From the NCBI GenBank assembly GCA_907163345.1, contig CAJQUN010000021.1, forward strand, positions 3,100,001 through 3,164,000: a stretch of DNA of 64,000 bases, read 5' to 3'. Shown piece after piece: positions 54,310-64,000 of the stretch; within the stretch, counting starts at the first letter, position 1; every line of letters starts with the position of its first letter. Source of the stretch: Haberlea rhodopensis. Taxonomy: Eukaryota; Streptophyta; Magnoliopsida; Lamiales; Gesneriaceae. The notes beneath the pieces were generated by a model. That model was not told where the DNA came from. It worked only from the letters and a program-made list of their open reading frames with translations, and did not search any database. Position numbers and translations under genes: made by a program.

Positions 54310-56094
54310 GGATATCTACAATATAAAAATGCAAAATAAGTTTATGATTTTAATCATTTAATATGGTCTTATATTAAATGACACTCCCACTATTTTGTTT
54401 AAAATTATCAACCCTCGAAAACTTTAGTGGGCCAAGATCCATATTTCACTTAATCTTGAGTTAGCTTTGGCTAATCGCCCAAGACTCGGTTATTTAGGTA
54501 GACAACTCTTTGTCAATTACAATCACATGCAATTCTTGGATGGTTGGACGAACAACGCTTTGTTCAAATTCATCTAATGAATTATTTTCCAACCCCATGC
54601 CTCTAGGTTCCCAATCCTATTGAGATAACGCTAGTTAAGTCGAACCCAATTTTAAAATAACATGGATATCACTTTTATCCTTTCGCGCCTTACTAAGATT
54701 GTCACGGTGCTTTGCTTTGGCAAACCCACACATGTTCAATCAAAGTCTTGACGAGTATTTTTAATTGGAAGGCATCTTAAAACTTAATATTATAAGAGGG
54801 ATTTATTGATCTCATGATTTTATTAATATTGAAAATATGTCTGGTACATATATGAATATATACATATCTACATATATATATATATCAAGCATCAATATTA
54901 AATAAAATCGTAAACATGCATCTCATACATCAACATAAAGAAAACGTGACATGGTTATAGCCCCAACTAAAGATTTCTCAAGCCAATGAGAAAATCTAAA
55001 AGGTCAACCTAAGGGTAACTTCTACAAGCACCTCTTTGGCTCCCTTTTGTGAATGGCATTCTCATCTCGGCACCATGGTCCATCTTCATTGATCTCCATC
55101 AATAAAACTCTAACTAAACTATATAACAATTACATGCTTTAGAGAATTTCTCGAGTTACATTCGAGGGGGAGCATAGGGGAGGGAATACATTCAGAAAAA
55201 TAGAGAAGGCACGACTCGCAGGCCGTATTGAATTACAAACATTCACAAAATCCTATCTAATAGGTTCTAGGGCTATAACCATACACCATGCTCAAACAAA
55301 CACATAAAGCATGCTATAACAATAAAGAATTAAATTCTAAACATTTTTAAAATTTAATTCCAATAAAACTGAAAAATAAATTTTAAGAAATTATCGTACG
55401 CTCGGGACATCACATGTCAAGGATCCTTAGTCCAAACCCACGGCCCACCACGCATGTGACTAGGGTTCGAAACCCTAGTCATCTCGGTGCCATCATGGAC
55501 CAAATGTGGCTAAGGGTTCAAAACCCTAGCCCATTCACGTGCAGCGGCCGAGAGCCATGCAGCCCCTAGCTTCATGTAGCGGTCGTGTGGTCCTTTCATG
55601 CACGATTCATGACGGTGGTGGCTTGACCATCTCGAGCCAATGGGTTCGAAAACCCTAGCCCTCATGTGGCCCTAGCCGTCGACCTTCAATTTCCGTTAAC
55701 AATGATCGAACCTACATGCGCCACATATGAACTTTATCGAGCCTAAAGGGTTCTAAACCCTAGCCATGTTTCGACACCTTCATGCACAACTATGAGCCAC
55801 AACGGCTAGAACATCTCGAGCCAAGGGTTCGAAAACCCTAGCCCTCATGTGGCAGCCGTGGGTCAAGTTTCATGGTGGTGGCCGAACCATCATGTGCCAA
55901 GGGTCTGATTTTTTTAGCCTTCTTGTATCATATACAATAATTCGCCAATTATATCAAATACAATTATACGATGATTTTCACAAACTCGATTTATTCCATA
56001 TCATATATGAATTATACAGTTTTAAAGCATGCAATATAATTCTAAATATGATTAAACGATTAACCACATAATTCCGATATGAGCTTTATACACG
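54310..56094 (-). other. long leader of copia G with AACCCTAG hairpins
   Basis: 1.8 kb without a real ORF lies between primer site and gag. At 55460-55843 five copies of a hairpin of the form AGGGTT-(loop)-AACCCTAG occur near 55460, 55512, 55642, 55747 and 55824. They are embedded in irregular repeats with CATGTGG and ATCTCGAGCC words. AAACCCTAG resembles the plant telo-box. AT-rich sequence fills the rest. Confidence 0.6.
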
Positions 56095-56106
56095 GCTCTG
56101 ATACCA
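56095..56106 (-). promoter_or_regulatory. primer binding site of copia G, initiator tRNA-Met type
   Basis: The minus strand reads TGGTATCAGAGC directly after the LTR end (one G between). Confidence 0.9.
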
Positions 56107-56107
56107 C

Positions 56108-57577
56108 TGTAAGGAATCCAACACACAAGTGCGCAGCGGAAATAAAAAAATGGATTCCTAACCATGGACATATACAGAGTATTCATATCGGAATGATTAA
56201 AAGAGTCTCACCCTTGTAGCGTGTTTGATGCAGAAACGATGCCAAATCACGAGTCACGAGCAACACCTCAAAGATCTTGCCTCTACGGTATCCACACGAT
56301 CAAATCAAACAAGGGACGTTCAAGAACAAGTTGATAGACTCGTTTTTAAACCAAAACTGAACTCACGGTTCAAAACCGATCTACGACGGCCAATCAAAAA
56401 CCTAAACCCCACACGACGGCGGCGGCAGTGATGGAGGTTTAAGTGGCGGCCGAGAGCTCTACCTTTTGGAGGCTATTAGGTTTTATGATGTGTAGAATTA
56501 ATTCTTAATTAACCTTGATATCATATATATGTTAGATTTAATTAAAGGTTCAAGACTTTCTTAAAGCTTCATGGGCCCAAACCCATGATTTAATTAAATC
56601 CTTATAATCATGTAATTAAGATTCTTCTTAATTAATTAATTCATCCAATGAATTTAATTCCCCTTATCGATTTAATCTTTTGTGCGACCTAGGATCTTGC
56701 AATGTTGGCAGTGACATAAAATATCATTTTATGTCACAAGCAATGAGCGGTATCTAGCAACACATCAAGGCTACCCAAATTACAAGAATGTCATTGACTC
56801 GATATAACCTAAGAACTTGTGATAATATTAACTATGTAACTTAATCCCTTTATCCATGTGTTTAGATTGAACATGAGTCATGGAATAGTCATACTCATAT
56901 ATTCAATCTTTTATTTCTTGATCCCCAAGTAGAACTAGAATAAACGAATAAGCTTTATCACATATCGACTCATTCGAGCATGTCCATGCATTTGAGTCTT
57001 ACTTGATCAAGGGCCCAAACACTTCTCCTGTTATATAGGAGGGACAAATCATATCTTGATCAATCAACATCCCTCTACATAATTCGTAGTGTATCCAATA
57101 TTTGCATTTATAGTATACCATGTTACAGGTAACGTTTGACAATATCAAGATACATAACTCCTTATGTTGGGATCTCTGATGATCTCAAGTCGTAAGGATT
57201 ACATACATTATTATCACTATGAGAATTGCTTATGACACTCATATAACTATCCATGTAGCATTCTCATGGTGGGTCCGTCCAGTACATTGTTCTCTAACAT
57301 GTACCCATGTGTTGATTGATCATATCCATGAATTAATTCATCAATCAAAACATACTAGTCTCAATGCATTATCATTATCCCGATTCATGATAATACTTGA
57401 TTAGGGACAATCTTTAAGAACAATACAATATTATTATAAGGACATTAACTTATATATCAATTCATATTGCACAGATATTCGAATAAGATATAATAATGAT
57501 TTGCCATTTATAAAATCATAATACATTGTATGTCATAAGCAATCATCTAATGACTTGTCTTAGGGCATATCCCAACA
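56108..57577 (-). repeat. complete 5' LTR of copia G
   Basis: 1470 bp, plus-strand ends TGTAAGGAATCC...ATATCCCAACA. The inner 217 bp recur at 50109-50325. Confidence 0.9.
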
Positions 57578-58261
57578 AGTACTACATCCGTCGCTCAAAT
57601 ATAACAACCACCGGAATATCAATCATTCTCAAACACATAGCAATGCACAATGCATAAACCAAATAATACAATCTCATCAACAATTGCTCGTACGTCTCAC
57701 TACGTTCATTCCTTCCAAAAGTGGAGATGTCGTGGGACTTTATCTCCTTTGTTGTGTAGCTACCTGGGATGGTTCAAGAATCACACAAATGGAGTTTTTG
57801 CAAAGATTTCTCCTCCACTTTTAAGCCAAAATCGAAAATGGTGAAAGAGGGGTTTAGGGTTGGGAGAGTGATTTGGGGATTGGTAAAGTGATGGGTAAGG
57901 TGGGGGTAGTGGGGTATAAAGGTGGGGATTAATTAAAAACATGTACCCCAATTATTAGCATGATGTATAAAATACTCCAACATGGTATTTTAAAAGCATT
58001 TTACCAAAATGCACCCAAAACCTCAATTCAAATACATGCTTTCCAAGTAATTAACAACCATCACCATTAAATCATGCTAACACCCAATTTCCCAACATGC
58101 ACAACATGCACCCTGAAATGCTCCACCGGGTCACGCCTACCGCGTGGCTAAGCATTTCACCAAGATAATTAATTCCAACACATAATTTAATTATCACCAT
58201 AAATAATCATATAAACATAATTAATGCCCAATTTGCATATAATTATTTCGGGGATATCGCA
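57578..58261 (-). repeat. 5' LTR remnant of element E
   Basis: 684 bp from the LTR start (minus strand TGCGATATCCCCG) to the copia G insertion. The last 171 bp match 33943-34113. It holds a decayed GTACGT motif near 57685-57710 and the edge of the hairpin minisatellite at 57586-57597, but no CGATCGATCG cluster. Beyond 58261 lies caulimovirid sequence. Confidence 0.78.
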
Positions 58262-58263
58262 AT

Positions 58264-58401
58264 AAAATTGAATCAAAACCAGAAAAGGATAAACTTTTAA
58301 GATGGCAAGCTGAATGCCAATATTATGATTATGATATTGTCATTGTGAAATCTGATAAAAATATTCTTGAAGATTTCTTAACGAGAGATGGAAGCGAGTG
58401 A
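58264..58401 (+). pseudogene. caulimovirid polymerase ORF, RNase H C-terminal end
   Basis: A 45-codon fragment has the closing pattern of the RNase H domain (LLRWQAE, then YDYDIV, ILEDFLTRD). The start is lost at the junction with element E LTR at 58262. The stop TGA at 58399-58401 overlaps the next ORF start by 14 bases. Confidence 0.75.
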
Positions 58402-59706
58402 AGCTAATTCCATCATAACGAGATCAAAGCACCTCCGAGAGAATCTGGATGAGCTAAACAAGAAGATCAACGGCCTGGTGATCAATTCTCATGTTGCGGA
58501 TCAAGTACAGGAACTGGATCTCACGAAGGTCCATCAGGCTATGAAGGCTACCATGCAGGCACATACATGTTTATGGGACAACCTTTATATTCCCTCCGAA
58601 GGGATGCTTCAGCGGTGAAGCTAAAGCCGTGTTTCAGAGAGCCGGGCTCATCAACCGGTGCGGGGGATTCAAGTACCACCACCACAAGTCCTAGTATTGA
58701 TCCTTTCGGGGAAGATACAGAAGGAAAAAATGATTCCCATGTATCTAGGATATCTGAAAAATCAAGCCAACCCAGCACCTCAGGGGTTAAAGAGGAAGAG
58801 ATTAATCTTAGGCCATCGACGGACAAATTTAAGGTTAATACTAATGAAAATAAAGTTTCCACAACTCCCCATTTGCAGGAATATCAGAGAAATTGGGAAA
58901 AACTTTGTACAGGAGTGAGTATAATTCCTAGAAAAATTACAGCAGACTGGTCAGGAAAATACCCAAGAATGTGGATTCATCATGGTGTCAAACCAGAAAG
59001 TGTTCGGGGGTGGTTTGATTTTGGTTACCTAGCCTCAGTCTTTACCACAGCACCAAGTTTTTCGGAAATCACAAAATTACCGGATTGGATCTATGAAGGG
59101 GTGTATGACTCATGGCCAAATAATCATACACTCGGACGAGGGATATTCTGGAGCTTAAATTCTTAACTGCAGCCCCAGAAATTACAAGAAAAAGGCCTTC
59201 ATCCTAGCTTCCATTTAATAAAGCTACAAAGGCCTAACTGGAAGGCGATGGACCAAATAAAACCACCGCCCAAAGGATTAACACTAGTTTCCCCGCTCAC
59301 AGAGGACGACATCACTACCAGAAGAGCATGGGGATTATGGGCATGTCTCACTGAGATGGACAAAGTCAAGTATCCACTCAAACTTTTCCAAAAAACAGCG
59401 AACGGATCATTCATGGTTAACACTATGACAAGCCATACTACAAAATTTGCCGAGGAAATATTTGAAAAGAAAACTCAAATATTGTGGGACAACAAGATTC
59501 CGGCGACCAAAGTCACCTGCCGGAAGTTCTGCAACATGGCTCATGTTGGAAGATGGCAAGACCACATCTGCCCAAGTTGCCCGGAGCAGAAAGAACCACT
59601 GTTCGGGAAAGGATTCCCTGTCAAAAAGGACCAGAAAAAAGACGACAAAGCAGGATCAGGCAAACGTGGAAGATTCCCACGCGGACTGCAAAGGCCAAAT
59701 TATTAG
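58388..59706 (+). pseudogene. caulimovirid second ORF, broken by a frameshift and a stop
   Basis: The ATG at 58388 starts within the last codons of the polymerase ORF. The first part is a charged, helical segment of about 60-75 codons. A frameshift between about 58540 and 58610 leads into a second frame with a Ser/Thr-rich linker and a Trp-rich folded region to a TAA at 59164. The same frame continues to 59706 with a Cys/His cluster (CRKFCNMAHVGRWQDHICPSC) and a basic end (KRGRFPRG). I do not recognise a function; in florendoviruses the second ORF is also of unknown role. Confidence 0.6.
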
Positions 59707-59722
59707 GGACCACAGGGAGACA

Positions 59723-59970
59723 AGAGTCATGTGACTCTGACGAGTACCACTACCATTTGCAAAAGAAAAACAAAATGGTAGGACAACCTCTTCGCCGAAA
59801 GTCGAAGGGACCACAAGATACCAAACAAGAGAGAAGACGCATCCAATGACGTCTGATATAAACAAGAATTGAAGTCCGGATTTCACATCCACCTCCAGAC
59901 TTCTATAAATACCAAGGCATTCAGGAAGTTAAGGACATCGAAAATTGTCCATAGTTTTCTAAAAATAAAT
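59723..59970 (+). promoter_or_regulatory. caulimovirid promoter with as-1-like elements and TATA box
   Basis: A TGACG at 59738-59742 lies next to an AGAGTCA-TG-TGACTCT inverted repeat (59723-59738). A TGACGTC is at 59847-59853 and TATAAAT at 59904-59910. The 50-base spacing from TGACGTC to TATA resembles the arrangement of 35S-type promoters. AATAAA follows at 59964. The host gene ATG is 1.6 kb downstream on the same strand. Confidence 0.6.
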
Positions 59971-60230
59971 TTTAGTCTCCAAACTTTGTAATATTTCAAC
60001 TTTCGTAGCTTGGTAATATTTCTTTCTTTGTTTTGTAATCGTTTGTATTATTGTATGTTAGTTGTTAGTTTATGTGTTCTTGAGTCAAGCCTCATTTATA
60101 TTAGAGGCTAAACAAGTTCGCCTCCTCCCAAAAGGAGACGTTTTAATGGATGTTATAAGTATTCCAGAATAAAAACAAGGTTGTTGCCAGCTATCTCCCA
60201 GATTTCTTTAAATCTTTTTTATATCTTGAT

Positions 60231-61506
60231 TATACATTTTGCCCTAAGGTAGGAAACGAATTAGGGTTGTGCTGTGCGGTTTCTGAAGGAGTCGGATAAA
60301 TGACAGACTAGCCTCGCCCGTGAGCTGAGGTTGAATGGTGAGGAGCCATTCGTAAAATAGTATGGAGGCAGTATTTGTATGGTTCACCCGAGATGACAGA
60401 AACTGAATGATCTCATGTTCATAAATGCTACTGTTTGATGAATAATATGATAAAGAAGATGATAAATAGTATATAGATGCATATTTGTTTTTTAAACATT
60501 TTCTTAGGGTTAAGAATGCAATTTTATTAAAAGTCGGTTGGACCATGTGGACCACTTGGACCACATGGGGGTTTTATAGTCGTTTCAACCAAGAATGGAC
60601 CTAAATGAACTAAGGTTTTTTAACTAGACTATGATGAATTACGTTTCAGGAAAGGATACCGGCCCGCAATTTTCCCTTATTTGGAAAGCAAAGCCCAAAT
60701 ACATATTTTTTTGGTCCAATCTGCTTCCTTCAAGTCCATGGTTCTTTTGGCCCAGTCACCACTACTCTAAAACAGCGCCGAGTCCGTGGACAACGGTAAA
60801 GACGTTCTTAGTGAAGGGTTATCGCCTGGTTTGGATTACGAAATTGTACATGTATAGTACGTAATATTGCTTGCCTACAATTATTTCCATTACTATGTAA
60901 ATAAAATGAGTTTTTGTTTGATCTAGTTCGACTTCTGTGGTGTTTCTATTGGTTTGCCTTGACGAGTGTGGATTTTTGGTGGCAACAGTTCATTATGGTT
61001 GCCCATTTCTTTATGATTGAAGACTAAGAAATTCTTGAGTTTCATGATCAAAGGAGTGTGGATTGCATGATTCTGACTTTTTTTGGTTTTAGGTTACGTT
61101 AGATTTTTTGTTACTTTTCATTTTTGATGGCACATTTCGAAGATTGTGCACTTGAAGCATCTCAAATGTTGTGTAGTCAAGACAAGAATTCAAATGAAGT
61201 TGAATTGAAAGTTTTAGCCGAAGAGTGGATTCAAAAGTGCTTCTTTGAAATCCTAATATGAATTTTAGAGATATACCCAAACGGTAGATTTAGAATTATA
61301 TGGATCTCGAATCAAAGGATTTTGATACCCTTTCCATTTCAATTGAAATTCTTTTATCCAGACACAGCCTTAGGGTCCAATCTATTAGGAGTTCTAGAAA
61401 TTGGATCTTTGAAATTTGGACTAGTATCTTTGTTGGTAAGTTTTAGGAGTTAGATTGAATTCATTTCTTATTTTCTTTGGTTTTGATGTAGTACTAGTAT
61501 TTGAAA
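60231..61506 (+). other. upstream region of the ZNF830-like gene
   Basis: No coding sequence is supported here. A GGCCCA word (60749-60754), common in promoters of plant housekeeping genes, suggests the promoter lies near 60650-60850. The T-rich tract ending TTGATGTAG at 61489 could be the acceptor of a 5' UTR intron. Both points are inference. Confidence 0.45.
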
Positions 61507-64000
61507 ATGGATGCTCAAAAGAGGAAAGCATCGTTTCGAGCCAAACTGATTGCACAGAAGCAGGAGAAGCAGTGCATGGACTCTCCTCTCATTAGGTGCT
61601 GCAAATTTTGTGGCAATGTGTTTAAATCCGTTGTCAATATTAATATATTTTATTGCAGTTTATTCTCAAAATTACACAGAAGGTGCTTTAATAATTTATT
61701 AGTAGCATGTTTTAGGTGTAATAAAATCAAGCGAATGCCATATAGAAATTACATATGCACTTATATCTTGCTGCCATCATAATCACTCCGTGTTAGAAAG
61801 AAAATCATTTTTTGGGTACCCGCCATGAGCTCGATCTTTTAAGAAACGTAATTATGATATGATAATAGATCCAGGTTGTAAAAAAATCAAAACTTCTACA
61901 TTTCATGATTTTGGTAATGGGTGCTTATTTGATGTAAAAATACTAGTTTTAGGAACAGTAAAGTCACTTTAAGGTTTACATAATTTGTTATTCTGCATAT
62001 CTATCTCATAACATTTGGCTCATATTGAGGCACTCGGATCACTCTAGCGGAAAACCTGGTTCCATGCGTGGGATCATTTTTTTACTACAGCATTGGCCAT
62101 TTTTAATATTGCATATGGATTCAAGCACCATGTATTCTTTGAGCAATAATTTTTGTCAACCAAGTTGATTCCTTTGTCGATTGTAATGCAGGTATGATGA
62201 ACATAATCAACCAGGATGCCGGATTTGTGATGTTGTCATTAAGTCTGAGTCCCTGTGGCCTGCACACCAAGCTTCTCGTAAGCATCATGAGGTAAATGTT
62301 GAATCAAATCTGGGAGGGTGAAATTGTAAGAGGAATGAAGCTCAGGTGTTCTACTCCAGTTTGTCTCCGATTTCATGGTAGTGCGTTGAATTAAAATTGG
62401 TGGTACTTTTATGTTTGATTGGGGTCTTAATTCGTATGGAAATTTAAATTAAGTACAGTTGAACACATGCATCATATGCTCTTTGCGTTTTCACTTGTTT
62501 GGCGGAGGTACTGATATTCTTCAACGTTTAAAGCATGCCCTTCTTCTACCCAATTCAACATCAATCCAAACATAAAGGTGGAAAAACCGTATCCATTCAT
62601 ATTCTCTCACAGTCAGGCCTCTTCCCCCCAAGCCTTTTCTTTGATATAAATTAACAATTCACAATTAGTAGTTAGGGCTTAGAAATTAATAACTAAGTCA
62701 ATCAGATAATTGTTTGCCCAGATGTTTGATAAAACCTATGTGGTGACTGGAGTGTTGTGCAATTGCAATCTTGATCCCATCTGGAAGCAAAATTGATGCA
62801 AGCTTCTTCTTTCTTGCTTTTGTTGTAAATTTATATCAACTTAACTTTCTTATTGGGATACTTATACTTGCATAGGCCATTGACAAACTCAAAGCTAGTG
62901 CTGCTGCACTAAACCGGGTCAGTAGTTCCAAGCCTGAGCCTCTGAAAGAGTTGCCAAAGTCTAAATCTGAGTCTCGTGGAGAGTTGCATGACAAATCTAA
63001 ACCATCTACTGCATTGCCAAAGAAGCGACCATGTATGCCTCCTCCTGAATTTTTTGATAATCATGAGTCAAAGATGCAGAAAAATGGTAATAATATGATT
63101 TAGAATTTCCATTCAGAGTTTTCTTGAATCACACGGTTGGGTTGGTATTCTGTTTGTTTTTCTATATACTTGTGCCGATTTGTAATTGTGATGAAGTCAA
63201 AGAAACCATAGATGATTATCTATTATGAATTATGAACACCTTGCACATTGACTTCTCAAACCCTTTATTTACTGTTCTGTTCAGATGGTTTGCAATGCAG
63301 AATTTGTTAAGTAAGATTTAGAAATTTCATTCCAATCCTTTCGTGTTTCCTGAAAACACTATATGAACCTTCAATGTTTTGTGCATAAGGTGTAGACGGG
63401 AAGTTGATCTGGGAGAGTTGTTACGATGGATGAGCTTTTATTTCCAAAAGATGATATATGATGGGTCCCCTTGTAATTTTGATTCATTTGGATATATATA
63501 ACGTTGGTGGAATGAACTAGTATTTACTAGGGCCTGCTACAAGCAGTGATGGAAGGAATTTTTGTTGGTGTTCCACATTATTCCAATGGTACAGGATGGG
63601 CTAATCAATGTTCGCGAAAATTCTTACTACTTTAACAGATAGGAAGGGGACAAGACACAGTTTAATGATAAATTTTCTGAATTTCCTGAGTAATTTGTGT
63701 TATAATGTGGGGTGCTATTCCAGGAATCTATTCTTGTACTTTTCCATTTAACAGTTGCAATCCTAGTTAACAGGAGTTTTTTTGCCCTCATGGTTTCGTT
63801 CGTAAGTGAACTGTGTTTGAGTTTGTGCTATTCTTATAGAAAGTGATTCCGGGAAGTTGGGAGGCCATAAGTCGCACAAGAAGGAATTGGTTGCTGCAAA
63901 AACTCGAATAGTGCAGCCATTTGTCCCAGGAGGTGGGACAGACAACAGAACAGCTACGGCTGTGTATGGGAGTGCACAAAATCCTGAATTTCAGTCTTCA
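61507..64000 (+). CDS. ZNF830-like nuclear C2H2 zinc-finger protein, exons 1-4 (3' end outside window)
   Basis: Exons: 61507-61595, 62192-62291, 62876-63086 and 63840 to the window end. All introns are GT-AG and the frame is kept (phases 2, 0, 1). The start is the ATG at 61507; an upstream TTG is not needed. Exon 1 encodes a basic MDAQKRKASFRAKLIAQKQE segment. Exon 2 carries a C2H2 finger (CRICDVVIKSESLW, then H-x5-H). Exon 3 is a Lys/Ser/Pro-rich linker with PPPEFFD, and exon 4 continues with a basic, Gly-rich part. This layout is that of plant ZNF830 homologues (human ZNF830/CCDC16); the Arabidopsis homologue has, to my recollection, been described as ARS1 with a role in ABA and ROS responses. 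It is the only intact-looking host gene here. Translation through intron 1 is spurious. Confidence 0.85.

Larger units (their letters stand above)
50109..57577 (-). mobile_element. copia element G inserted in the 5' LTR of element E, 3' LTR truncated
   Basis: On the minus strand: 5' LTR 57577-56108, primer site, 1.8-kb leader, gag, pol, polypurine tract and a 217-bp remnant of the 3' LTR (50325-50109). The remnant matches 57361-57577. About 1.25 kb of the 3' LTR, together with the primer site and the end of E's 5' LTR, has been deleted. No target duplication can be tested. It is a Ty1/copia element, probably of the Tork/Angela group. Confidence 0.85.
58262..60230 (+). mobile_element. endogenous caulimovirid (plant pararetrovirus) fragment, 5'-truncated
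   Basis: In order: the end of a polymerase ORF (58264-58401), a broken second ORF (58388-59706), a promoter with TGACG elements and a TATA box (59723-59910), and AT-rich leader-like sequence with AATAAA words (59964-59969 and near 60168). The left part is removed by the insertion of element E. The right border is approximate. The polymerase ORF overlapping a second ORF resembles the two-ORF layout of florendoviruses, but I cannot assign a genus. Confidence 0.7.

Noticed and set aside
60631..60864. 77-codon ORF upstream of the host gene
   Set aside because: No domain, unusual Trp-rich composition, and promoter-like words in the same place.
61501..61782. 93-codon single-exon ORF at the start of the host gene
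   Set aside because: It begins at a TTG and runs into intron 1. The GT at 61596 and AG at 62191 restore the ZNF830-like frame.

Overview
This window reads as nuclear DNA of a flowering plant, most likely a eudicot. Almost all of it is nested LTR retrotransposons. It also holds a truncated endogenous caulimovirid (plant pararetrovirus) and, at the right edge, one intact-looking host gene. No bacterial-type gene organisation, tRNA, rRNA or CRISPR locus was seen. All positions and mismatch counts were read by eye, with no alignment or database search.

Left part (1-15148). An Athila/Tat-type Ty3/gypsy integrase end (2-529) leads through a polypurine tract into an LTR (1959-3457). That LTR is followed directly by a primer binding site and a gag gene (3679-5070), so one LTR serves two internal regions. 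From about 6096 to 9060 there is a non-coding stretch packed with short perfect inverted repeats. It ends in a chromovirus-type polypurine tract and a 2.6-kb LTR (9100-11705, 'family B/F'). That element sits against a Ty1/copia RNase H remnant. A large foldback-like inverted repeat follows (about 13570-14770).

Middle (15149-34113). A degenerate minus-strand copia element (H) is split by a SIRE-like copia deletion derivative (17145-20607, target-site duplication CCTTG). H is cut off by element C, a minus-strand Tekay/Del-type chromovirus. C is arranged as partial pol - LTR - gag/pol - LTR and its two LTRs are nearly identical.

Right part (33943-58261). Element E, a minus-strand chromovirus, has been opened by several insertions. 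Element D (34860-46116, duplication GCCAC) lies in its integrase. A solo LTR of family B/F (42884-45448, duplication CCAAA) lies inside D's 5' LTR. A copia element G (50109-57577) lies in E's own 5' LTR. E abuts a truncated caulimovirid (58262 to about 60230) with the end of the polymerase ORF, a broken second ORF and a 35S-like promoter. A plant ZNF830-type zinc-finger gene follows on the plus strand from 61507 and runs off the window.

The unexpected signal is in the non-coding modules. Clusters of the palindrome CGATCGATCG occur in LTRs of two unrelated gypsy lineages. A 19-21 nt AGCG...CGCT hairpin recurs as minisatellites. A paired AAG|GTACGT / YAG|G signature suggests an LTR-resident intron. 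The 2.9-kb hairpin string has no coding explanation.
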